From Alligator mississippiensis (Eukaryota; Chordata; Crocodylia; Alligatoridae), in assembly GCF_030867095.1 (NCBI RefSeq), contig NC_081835.1, positions 18,856,501 through 18,920,500 of the forward strand: 64,000 nt of DNA. The letters are read 5' to 3'. Below, in pieces: positions 34,101 through 46,100 of the stretch (positions are counted from its first letter, which is position 1; every line of letters starts with the position of its first letter). The notes under the pieces are model-generated. The model ran no database searches, had not been told where the DNA came from, and worked only from the letters and a program-made list of their open reading frames with translations. The position numbers were made by a program, and so were the translations under genes.

Positions 34101-37100
34101 TGGTTGAGGATCACCAGAGTAGTTAATATCAGTGAAAAAAGGGACTAAAACAGTCAGTTGGGCAACCAGAACAATGTTATGTTTTGTAGCATCTTTGCCA
34201 CTAAAGTGTTTCAACTGTCTGCTAGAGATCAGCTTCCTGGGGAGCTGCTTTATTGATGCAGTGACCTTTCCACTCCAGAAGCACAAGTGAAGATACCTTA
34301 TTAGTTAGCAAGTAAAACGAAGGGTGGTCTGCTAATTATCATCCCTGCATGTTCTGAAACTGTTGCAGAGCATAGCTGGCAGCTTCTGCCCAGGCAGCCC
34401 AGGATGGAGAGAAAAGAAATTATTGCAGGCACAAGCTGAGATGCCCAGAAAGAGTGGGGGGGGCAGGGAGAAGCAACGCTGTCTCAAAGATTAGTGTTGG
34501 ATTAAGGGTTGGACATGGGTTCTAATCCCACTCCTGACAGCAACTTCTGAGGTGGCCTTGGACAGGTGACTTTAACTCATTTGTTCTCATCAACAAGATG
34601 GGACCTCTAACTGTTCATTACCCAGGCTGTAGGGCTTAAATCAGGAGTCAAGAGACGTGAGGTGGTGATGGCGTATGCCAGGATCTGATCGAAAGAGTTG
34701 TTAGAGCTGTTGAGTGTTCTCTTAAATATTTGCTTCTCCCACCTGACCTTTTATGTGAGCTACAGAAACTATTAAAGATTAAATATTAAAGGGTCATAAA
34801 AGTTAAGATCTGGAAAAGATCTCCTGAGTCGTGTCATTTCCAGTACTGGCCAAATCATTACTGCTCCCTCTGGTGTGCTGGGGGGTCTTTACTGAGTGAG
34901 ACTATTTTCTGTAGAACAAACATCTGGCCCAGTTGTGCTGGTGGGGGTCAAGTCTCACTAGCCATATTATGACAATGTAACACGGTGAATACAAGCAGTA
35001 ACGTGCCCTCCAGTGTAGTTTTAGTGCACAGCTGCACGGCAGGCACCTCTTTCTGATCTCATGACCTAGAGCTAATCAGAATTTCCAAAGCACTCAGTAT
35101 CTTGATACTGTGCAGGGAGTTGGAAAAAACGCAGCAGGAATTGATCTGATGTGTTGGACTGCAGCTGAGGTAGGCTAAGCATAATTACCTGCATATTTCC
35201 TCCCTCCTGCATGCTAATTTGTAACTACAGAAAACCTCTTATGCAGTTTGGGAGAACTCAGGATCTGTGTAGATTAACTCCTAATCCTTGGAATTGGAGG
35301 TATTCATAGAATAATGTTCAGGAGCTTTTTTGTGCCCATACTAGTGCACACAGCACTATCTGAGGTGGGATCAGTGGTTGCATTTAGTTCCAGCACTGTA
35401 GAAGAGGATGTATAATCTTGGAAAAGGATTTTTTCAACCCAGCTTAACCGGTGGTACATTATTAAAGACAATAGTGAAGCCTCAAGCAGATGATGAATTG
35501 GATAGTGCTGGACACTGCTGCAGAGTGGTACCAGCTGGAAGGGGCTCATGATTAAATTGTCCATCCCATACAGCTGCTGTGAGATTATTCTGAACAGTAT
35601 TCTGTAGTCCTTTTGTCCTGTCTAGTTTCTGTGAGCATCTTGAGACCCTTTTAGATACTCCACATACATCTGTCTTTTTTTCATTTCATAACACTCTTTA
35701 GCCTCTCTTAAATTATTACTGTCCCTCTTTGGTTCTTATGCTTACCAGACAGTTGCAAGAGTGTGTTTTCCTTTACCCGAGTAATGCTCAAATATGTTTT
35801 CTTTAATCTTCTTTTCCAAATTAGTTCCTCCAGCTCTTATTTTGGTTTTTTTTTTTGGTTGTTTCCTGAATTCCTTTCATTTCTTGCACTTCTCAAACAT
35901 CAGACAATGGATCTCCTGCTTGCTACCAACAGCTTAGACTGTGTTTGTATCATCTTTATCTCTTGTATCCTCTCAGCAAGAAATTCATGCTTATGTGTAT
36001 AAAAAAATAAATAAAGAAGAGACTATTACCAAAATGTCACACCCTTGAATGTGCTATGCAGTGTCTGAATAGGTTTATATATACAGTCTAAATAGCACTA
36101 CCTCTGGTGTGGGCATCGTGAGATCCTCTTGCTGTCTTTTGAAAGCACAGCGATCCTATGCAGAACCCATTTGGAGAATTCCTGCCCTCCAGTCTGCCAT
36201 ATTTCCTTGTGGGTCTTCGCCATAACATGGTGCATGCGTCCTTTGTGTCTGATGAAAGTGTTACCTGATCCCACCTGTCTGCTTTTACATTGTGTCCTTC
36301 ACCATGGTGTCTGAGCTTGCCAGGTTGAGTAGATCTTTAGATCAAGGTTTTCTATATAGGTTCTTTTAATCCCTCTTACTTCTCCCAGGCATCTGTTGAT
36401 TGCTAGACTGACGTGCCTAAAGTCATTCTTCTGAGTGATTCCATGTACGATGGGTGTTTTAAATTAGCACAAAGCATGCTCCAGGATTAAAACTTGTGCA
36501 CAGGTCCTAGTGTCTCTTTATCTACGTCTAGACAAGACCTCTGTTTCACTTGGGGCTAATATTTGCAAACTGCAGTGGGATTTTTTGCTGAGAGGCACCA
36601 TAGTCCATGATTAGCATGGTTCCTTGTGTACCACAGGGGTAGAAATCTTGACTAAGAATATGTCTTTGCAGAGGTAACCCAGATGATTGACACTCAGACT
36701 AGCTTATGCCAGATGTGAGCAGCCATACTGCAAAGCTGCTCATGAGTTACTATGTCCTCAGTGGTGCTGTACTCCCTTGTGTGTGTCGCTAGGATGTGGG
36801 GGAGCATATCCCATGGTTCATTGAAGTAAACAAGGCTGCTCGGGGTCATTTGCAGTGAATTGTGGGAGACCTCTCCTTTGCCCAAGTGGACAGCCAAATA
36901 ATAAGAGGTGGTGCAATCACCTACCCTGGAAATCTTTAAGAGGAGATGGGATGGTCACTTTGTTAGGGTCACCTGACTCCCAGTCGTCTTTCCTGCCTAA
37001 TGCAGGGGGGCTGGACCCTATAATCTTGCAAGGTCCCTTCCAGCCCCTTACGAACTATGAATAAGCCTACAGTTTCAGGTGAGCCAGGTAGCTGTGTCTA

Positions 37101-40100
37101 AAAATCCCACTAACCTTAGGAGATGGGTTTTGTGTGGATGGGAAGATGTTTAGGAGCAGCATGTTGGCACTGGAGTGGATCTCCTGGGTCACTAAGTCTG
37201 GTCCTTGGCTTTCTGAGGCTGTGTCCTTCGATTTCATGCATAAATGGCTAAAATGCAGCTTCCTAAAGAATTTACTGCGCAGTGAAGATGCATCTGAGAG
37301 AAAACAGAGCCCTTGTTCTTGACTATTTATGCTGTCCGGTAAGATGACAGGACCCTTCCTAAGAGCTGTGGTGTTTCTCCTTGGGTCACTGCCATGCCTG
37401 CCCATTCTCCCCATGGGTTTAGTGTCTGGGGAATGGAACTGCATCAGCACTTAGCACAGTCAGGAGGAGCAGTGCTGGTCCTCTTCCAGCACGCAGATGT
37501 GCACACAGGTTGCCAGACCCGTAGTGCCCTCTATCAGTGAGCGAGGGCTTCTGTGCATCCCACCCTTCCCAGCACCTGTTCAACCAGGAGAGGTGTCATG
37601 GTGGCATCTCTGCTGGCTGATGTGCCGCTGCAGGGGAGGGGGCGGAGGATTCGTACTGTGGCACATCTCGGTCTTGTTTCGCCCACCACCCGATGGAGTC
37701 ATCTGATGGAGCTCATGTAACAATGAGCAAAATGTCAGGAAAAATGAAGTCTCAAGGTGACGTGATTCACCTGAAGAGAAGGGGGTTTTAAAGCAGTGAA
37801 TCATTCTTGTCAGGAAAAACGACACCCTAATGAAGTGTTGCAGCGGCTAACTCTTTAATTTCTGAGAGTTGGTGTGTTTTTTCCCTTTGTTCCCAGCAGT
37901 GTCCGTTCCCCAACTGTACCACACGCTCTTCAGATACTCCCGGAGCACCCAAAACCACTCAAAATTTGTGCCTCAGAGAGTGCCCAGTCCACGGTGGACC
38001 CAACACTGCAAATGAGGGGTATAATTGGGCACAGAGGGGAAGGACTAGGCTGGCAACAATGAGGTTACGCAGTAATGCACGCATGGATCTCAATTTTAAA
38101 CATTTCTTCCTCTGCCCTGGGGATATTGCAGTACTTGAGTACGTCGTCCTTGCTGATGGAACAATCACTGCAACACAATTCCCCCTAAAGTGGCGAAGCA
38201 GCTGGAGAAGCAGAGGAAAAATAAGCCTGGCAGCAGCCTCAAGAGAGGTCATCTAGTCCAACCCCCTATTCAAGGCAGGGTTATCTCTCTCCAGACCATC
38301 ACAGCCAAATAAATGTTCATCTGTTTGGCACTTAAACTTGCAATGACAGATTCTGTAGCCTCTCAGAGGTATCTGTTGTAGATTTAACCACCCTCAGAGG
38401 TAGAAAGTTTTTCCTGATATCTAATCTAAACCTCCCTTGTGGCCATGTAAGCCCATTATTTGTTGTCCTGTATGTAGTGAACACAGAACAATTGATGGCC
38501 ATCCTTTTTACAATTGTATTTTTTGTCTTGTCTTCTCTAAATTATACAGCCCCAGTTCTTCCTGCTTTCTTGTGTTGTGTGCATGGACAGAAGCTGCAGC
38601 AGGGATACGTTTCCCAGTATTAGTTGTGGCTGCCTCCAGCAGCCAAGGCAGACAAGGTTCTTTGCGTAAATCCAGTATCTTTTATTAGACCAACTAAAAT
38701 AATTGGAAAAATTCTTCTTTACAAGCTTTTGGGTACAAACACCCTCCTTCAGGCAGAGGAAGCGCATGCAGTTGTTTTGCCCTCTTCCTAGCACAAAACA
38801 ACTGCAGAAGTTTCCTCTGCCTGAAGAAGGGTGTTTGTACCTGAAAGCTTGCAGAGAAGAATTTTTCCAACTATTTTAGTTGGTCTAATAAAAGATACTG
38901 GATTTAGCCAAAGAACCTTGTTTGCCCGTGTCCTTAGACCAACACGGCTACAACCAGCACCCTTCCAATAGCCAAGAGGTTTAGGTCACAGGGCCCTGGA
39001 TAAGTCAGGAGGCAGCCTCTACAGAGCAGTTCTCAACTGTAGGTCAGTAGCCTGCAGTCCCTGCAAAGAGGTCCAAGTGGGCATGTGGGCAGCTCCTTTT
39101 CCACACTGTAATCTGGAACTGGTTTCTTCCTGGTGAGGGACGGGCGAAGATTTAAGGAGGAAAACAGTGGAATCTGTATCCTTGCTCTCTCCAAATGGTA
39201 GTTCCTGCCTGGAGCATAACTAGGAAATGTATGCATGTGTGTATGAGAGAGAGAGAGAGAGAGAGAGAGTTACTTTTCTATTGTAGTGGAAACTAAAAGC
39301 CAAATAAGACTAACGTTCCCCAGAGACCAGTTTTTATCCGGAGGGTATCATTTGGGAATTTGTAGGCCTCTCTATTTTTTTTTTTTATTTTCCTTTTTTT
39401 CTTTATTTTGTTTTGCCTCTTCTAGTCTCTTCCAAGCCAGGGACCTGTGTGAAAGTGCTGACAATTGAGCCCCCTGGTAACTGCCGGCTCCAGGAGGACC
39501 TGGCTCTACTTGCAGACTGCGCCCTGCCAGCTGAACTGCGGGTAGGAAGCATTTATATTTCTTCCTACTCTTCAATGGGCCCTTCTGCCTGTGCTGTCTG
39601 TCCACAAGTGTTTAGTCTCATGCTCCCTGTGGGTCCTGTGGTCACTTTTTTGCTGACGTGAAAGGCATGTGCTGTGTTTCCAGACATCAAAGCCTTGTTC
39701 CGCACAGAAAGATGATGTACAGAGCACACCCTGGCTGCCTGCACCCACTCTTCCGCTAGGTTTATTTGTGTCCGTCCTTTCCTAGATTTCATCAAGGTCA
39801 AAGGTTTCCTCTTTGATACACAGTAGGGATAGGATGTTTGGACCCGTGTTTGACGTGTTATTGGGTTTCAAGACAGGAAAATGAGTTGTTTGGGTGGCAG
39901 CAGTCCTTTGGGCTTGTAGAAATGGACTGGATGCCTCACTGGGGTTACCTATCAACAGGGTTAAGCTAATCGTGCATTTGAGAGATGCCTGTCAATGTTT
40001 TAGCAGGGAGTTGGTTGTTGTGTTGCTTCTCAAGGGTGTTGTCATGGTTTGTGCCTTCCCTGTAAGCATCTTCCAATGGGTGAGCCTGCCAGATACTGGT

Positions 40101-43100
40101 GGGCCTCAGTTCTTCTTTGTCTTTCTTGTTTAGTGTCTTTATACTTTAATGGTTGTCCCAGGGTGTTTTTTTTTTCCTCATTAAGAAGTAAAGTTAATAA
40201 AATGCACTTTATTTTAAGCAGCTTCTATGCCTGTGGGTTGTGAAATAGAACAGTGTAGCAGAAGTAAGCAGTAAGGTTTGCTAACAACTGCTAGCTGCAG
40301 AGCAAAAGGTAATGTACCTGAAATGAGGAAAGGACGTCTCATTGTCTTGACTTGTATAACTTGGTGGCTGAGATTTCTTAAACATAGAAACATTTCTTAT
40401 GGTCATAGAAATATAGATGATTGGGGTTGGAAGGGACCTCAGGAGGTCACATCTAGTCCAGCCCCCTGCCCAAAGCAGGATCAGCCCCAACTAGATCATC
40501 CTAGCCAAGGCTTTGTCTAGCCGGGTCTTAAAAAGCTCCAGGAGTGGAGATTCCACCACCTCTCTAGGTAACCTGCTCCAGTGTTTTACTACCCTCCTAG
40601 CGAGACAGATTTTCCTAATATCCTGTTAATAATAATAATAAGAATAATAGTTGTTTCAATATATTTTGTGCTGCCTTCTAGCAATCCATTCATCTTCACC
40701 ACTGAGGTTCCCTCTACTAAGTCAGAAAGCTCTTTTTTTTTATTATACTTTTAATGTGGTTTTCATCATTTTTCATGTAGAGATGTAGTAGGGGGTCTTG
40801 CCTAGTGAAGTATTCCCAACCTCAAGCATTCAAACTTTGAGATTTGGACTTAAAATTGTAGAGCTTTTGGAGAAAACAGGTATCTTTGTATTGTAGTTGC
40901 TTTTTGGTCTCTGAGTCTTTAACACTAGGGTTTCATTATGAAGCCTCTGAGTGATAGATATTCAACTGAAGAAAAAAAAAAAGCAACCTAAGATTTTCCC
41001 ATGGAAAGTTGGTATTGGGTCTTTAAGGGAAAATAAAAACTGCTTATTACAGGATTCAAAATTAAATAATGGGAATTGGCAGTGTTGAGTTTCTCCAATT
41101 TTTTTCAGCTTTTATCATATAGCCCAGAAAGAAAGTGGATCATAATCCAGTCTAAACATGTTCTGTTCATATTACTGTCCTGACTTGTGGATTTTCATGA
41201 ATTTTTGGAAGGATGCTGTGCTAGTTCCCATCACCATGTTCCCTTGAACTGCCTTGTTTCAACTTGCTAAGTTGAAAAAATCCTCCCTTCTCCCAAACTA
41301 ATTATAAAGAACCCCAAAAAACAGGACTTTAGTTCAAGTTAATCTGAGTGGTACCTCTTGGTGTTACCCCTTAGATTTTGTCTAAATCTTTGCTGGCTGA
41401 GATCCTTCTGTGAAGTAGGCATTTCAGATCCAAGGCAGGAATCTCATCTCGCTTTGGTATCGGGGAAACAGTATAACGTAAAGCCCTCGACCTAAAACGT
41501 CAAAGTCACGAACAGTCAGTCACAAACCTCCAGATTCTCAATAATGCTCTACAGAACATGCCAAGTAACAAATACCGATTTGTGAGAGAAGCCAGTATTT
41601 GTAGCCAGTGCTTCAGAACTGATTGCAAAAGCAAAACATTGAATTGCCAGGCAGCATACAGCTTTGTATGATGTGAAATTCAGGTGCATGTCTTTTTTCT
41701 GTAATACTCTGATGCTGAAGACATTAAATACATATTTTCTACCTTTAAGGAAAAAACTCCCTCTTTGAACTCTCACAGGTTTGACTCTGTTTATATAAGA
41801 CAGCAAAACTAGGACATTTTACTAGACTTGCCAAGAGACATCTTCTGCAGTGCTGTGTGGTATTGCTTAGGTTTACCCCATGGTATTAAACTGCAGAATA
41901 CAGAGATGTGGAAGCTATTTTGGGTGGTTATGTTGATTTTTGGTTTTTTGGCAAGCTGTTTTAGCCATCCACATATATTCATTGATCAGTACAATGAAGG
42001 GGCTATTCCATTATGTAAGGGGCTGCTTCTAACTGCCTTTTCCATGCAGTTAAAACCTGGGTGTCTATTTTTTAGTAGTTATTCTTGTTTGTACTTGACA
42101 TTTTCTTTTTCTTGTTGCTATTTGCTTTTGGAACCAGGATTTTTGTTATTAGCTAAAACACGTTGGGAAAATCCCAACAAAACATTTCTAAAGGATTTGT
42201 CAGTTCATCAGAATCAAAATAGTTTGCAGCAGAAGCTTATTTCAACAGAGTTCCAGTAGAGCCCACACAGGTTTCCAGTCTGGTTTCCCAGTTGGCCAAC
42301 CTCCTTTGTCATTGAGCCGTCCTGTGGAGGGTCTTAGTCTGAATCCAAGAGCTCCCAAGGCCCACGGCTCCGTGACAATTCTCCAATCTGAGGCTCGGAG
42401 TCCATTTCATGGAGCATTTTAAAAGCTTTGGTTTCTATGTGAATGTAGAGCAAAACCAAATTCTGCAATGTCAGAGTTCTCCTTAAAATGCAATGTCTCT
42501 GCCCAACGGATGAACCCTCAACAATGTCTTTTACCTCTTGGGTGCAACACTAACTTTTTGAATTCATAGAAACTAGAGGTGGAAAGCTCTAGTCTTTTCC
42601 CTTGACTAATGCAGGGTGATTGTTGTTAGGAGGTTTTGCTTTTGTTGGCTTGCTTTGTTCTTTTGCAGGTGCACCGGTTTGTACCTTGTGCTATAGTACC
42701 CCAATGACCCAATTTGCAGTTCGTTTTAAAATCTGATGTTTGATTACCAGTTGGCAATCTCATCATAAATTACTAGGTCATAATGAGACCCTGGATTTTA
42801 TGTTGTAAACTATTTGCAACTGAATTTGCGTGAGGTGTTTATCCCCATAGAGCAAATTGCTTCTCCCTGCCTGTTGCTCAGAGTGTTGTTCTTGTCTGAA
42901 CTTCAGCAGCAATCTCCTTTGGGGAAGAGATTTGTTCTTTCCATGTATGGTGATTTAAGCAACTGTGTTCAGTTCTTGAATTTTTGGTGCTTGCTTTGCA
43001 AATTGTTGCTAAGAAAACTGCTCTCTCAAGAATGCCTCTTTCTGACTTGCTGGCCAGGCATCTAGGACTCTATTCTCCAAGCTTGGGACCAGGAAAAATG

Positions 43101-46100
43101 CTTAATGTTGCCTGATGGTGGTCAGCAGGTCTGCTAAAGAAGCTCCTTGAGGGGGAAATGCCGTTGGATTGAGAGCAGACATCCCCTGAGCAGGACAACA
43201 GGGCAGAGGTGATGAGAGAGGTTTAAAAAGGACTCGGAGATGGACCAGAAGGGGAAGCCTCACACACAAAGATTTCAGCAGAAGGGAAGAGACAAGGATG
43301 CTTTTGTAGCAGGGCTTGAAGGGCAGGGGGGAGACTTTATGGTGGCACCAGCCAAAGTCAGAAAAGCCAGACTGGGCTGACAGGACTTCGTGGTGCAGAT
43401 GACAAGCTGCAAAGTGTTTGAAAGGACCCTGAGCCCAAAGCATGTGTGGAACTGAGGCAGGAGAATGAATGTAGAGGTTGCTTTCATTGCAGAGAGACCT
43501 GCTGCAATTAAAGGCATATGAGTGAGCCCGAGCGGGGCTGCTGCGGGTTCTGGGAAAGCGGCAGTGGAGTGTCAGCCACAGCCGCATTGTGAATGCCACC
43601 GAGCTTAGCTCTGTGCTATAATTAGAAACCAGCTTGTGCCAAGTGGTGCTGTGTGCTCGGAGCGAGCCCAGGCTGCCATGTTCAAGCACACTGTGAGCCC
43701 ATGCCAGCTCAGCGCCGGGCCACATTGTGGGAGAGCACCAGCTGTGCACACACGATGCTCTGTGACATGCTGCCTCGCTGCCGTCCGGGTCCTTTCCTAG
43801 TCCGGTTATGGGGGATGGGGAGGGACAAACCAAACCATTTCTCCTTCAGTCACCTGAACTGGTGGTTGGTAGCAGGGATGGGAGGCAGGTGGAAGTTTCC
43901 TCGCTTGCCATCCCAGAGTGTGGGAGGACACCCCTGGGCCAGCTGTGGGTGTGAGCATCTGAGAGAGATGCACAGCTCAAGGACTTATACCTGGATAGAA
44001 GTGAATAGAAAGAGCTCTCTCCACGTGTCCCCCAGGGGATAATGGGCTTGTGTTTCATGCTTGTGAAGGTAGCTATGCATTTCAATTCTCTTGTAGGCAG
44101 AGAGAGTAATTTAGAAGCAACTTGTATTGGGAAGTGTCATCATTTGGAAAAAAAAAAATGAAGAAGAAAGGAAAAAAAACAAGCCACCAAACTAAACGTG
44201 CCTGGCTTGGCACGTGGGACTGGGAATGTCGTTTTCAGTATTTCAGCCCTAGAAGTAGTTTAACTTTTCTTTTTTTAGACTGCAGATTTGAGGGGAATAA
44301 AATGCACATGGAAACCACTGTACTGCTTTGAACATGGCTGCAATCTTCAAGTTGCTTTAGACCTGCAAACTTACTTATTCATTTGATCTATAAAATGCAC
44401 TTTTGGCATATGCAGTAATTCAACAACATGCTGCCACTTGACTACCGTATATGATGCCCATTTCATGAAATGGCAGCAATCTACCCAGAAACCTGCTGCC
44501 TCTTTAAAAGTCAGAGAGAGGGTCCTTCCCTGGGTCTCTCGAGTGAAGAAACGGGGGGAGGTAAGTCTCTGTTCAGAAGCCTCTGAGCTGAGACTGGCAG
44601 ATACAAGGTGAAGAGCTAGGAAGAATTTTGTGGGTGATCTCTGTTGTCACATGGGTAGTAGAGCCAGGGCACTCAGGGCTTTCCACATCAATCACTTGCT
44701 TAAGCCCTGGCTGTTAAATGCATATTTTCATTTACATTCGTTTCTTTTGTTTTTCCAGGTGGGTTTTGGGGAGCTACCATTTGACAGCACCGACAACTTC
44801 AACTGCTGCCCTGATGTGTGCTTCCGAGTGGCAGAATACAACTTTCTGTGCCATAAGGCATGTGCTTACATTATAATTTCCTCTGTCTATACCCATCTTT
44901 CTCCCCCCTTCAGTCCAAGGTGGTATTTCCAGTAAAGAAACCATTGGCTTTCTATTGAAGCCAGTCAGTGTCCTGCTGCAGCTGTAAGCTAAACTTGAAG
45001 TTCCTTTCCTAATGAAAACTTCTTTACCTTGTGAGGGAGGCAAACAGGACATGGATTTATGAGTTGCAGCAAAGTATTAATTGCTGGGAAAGTTTTTTTT
45101 TTCTCATCTGCTGTCAGTGAAAAGCCAGTTCCTCGTGTTGGCCAGGGGGCTGTAGTGCTGAGAGTGAGAGAGGTTTTTTTTTCTTCTTAAGAGACCCCAC
45201 ACAAGTTAAGGTGATATTAGGAAGAGAGTCTGGAAGCCTGACTCCTCCTCTTAAGTACTATCTATTATTATTTTAGACAGATCAAGATTTCTTTCTTTTT
45301 TGCTTCTGGGGGCAAACATGAAAGAATAAGATTGTGGGGGAGGAAAAGAAGGTTCTTGGAGACTTGCTGTAAAACCTGACACGTTGGTGCGATACTGGTG
45401 CTGTACTTCAGAAATTGCTACCGAGTTCTGAAAGGGTCTCCTGGCTGGCACCTGGCCAGTGCTGTTCGGCTTTGTCCGGCGGAAGGGGAGGCTGGCATCA
45501 GCCCGTGTTTCCTCTCCCGAGCAGGCATTTTTCTGTGGCCGCAGCGATTACTTCAAAGCCCTTCTTGAGGATCACTTCTGTGAGAGCGAGGAGCTGCAGA
45601 CGCAGCCCAGCATCCCCGTGGTGACGCTTCATGACATCTCGGAAGACATCTTCATACGAGTTCTCTACTACATTTACAGCGATGACACCGAGGTGAGTCT
45701 GGCCTTTCAGAGCATTCCTAAATGTGCTTGCACGAGGTTCAGCCGTTAGCACCCTGGTGCTGGTGGGTTATATACCACTTTCCTCACTTGCTTGCTAGTA
45801 CCCTGCCTTGCCTATATTGTGGACTAGACAGCAGTTTGGCTTCCTGAGCAACCACTGTGCAGCTAAATGTCATGGGTATCTTTCATCCCAAGCTACACCT
45901 GTAGGTGAGGTTCTCCCTGCTTTGGCTAGCTGTACAAGGCTGGACTTGCAGGGCTCTGATTCCTCAGCAGATGCTATTGTGTGACTTTGCTCTGAAAAGA
46001 GGGGCATGCTCAGTATTTTACCATTAGATGGCAGCGTAAGCACGTGTACAGAAGTGCTAAGGTTTGGGGACCTGGCTTGTTCCCTCTTGACATTTGCAGC

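Larger units (their letters stand above)
32762..39425 (+). other. ABTB1 intron 7
   Basis: 6664 bp, the longest intron. Contains a family B MITE (33788-34117), a MIR-like element (34490-34640), two CR1 fragments (36895-37062, 38236-38540), an inverted-repeat pair (38648-38928) and an AG microsatellite (39246-39269). Confidence 0.85.

Noticed and set aside
19780-34117. Same order and near-equal spacing (about 12 kb) of the A-B MITE pairs, suggesting a segmental duplication.
   Set aside because: The sequences between A and B in the two places are not alike; one contains ABTB1 exon 7 and the other a MIR. Coincidental insertion is simpler.
35990-36020. AATAAA cluster in intron 7.
   Set aside because: It lies in an A-rich low-complexity stretch within an intron and has no GT-rich downstream element.
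41828-42259. 143-codon plus-strand frame in intron 8.
   Set aside because: No splice support or familiar domain; the hydrophobic stretches reflect a T-rich region.
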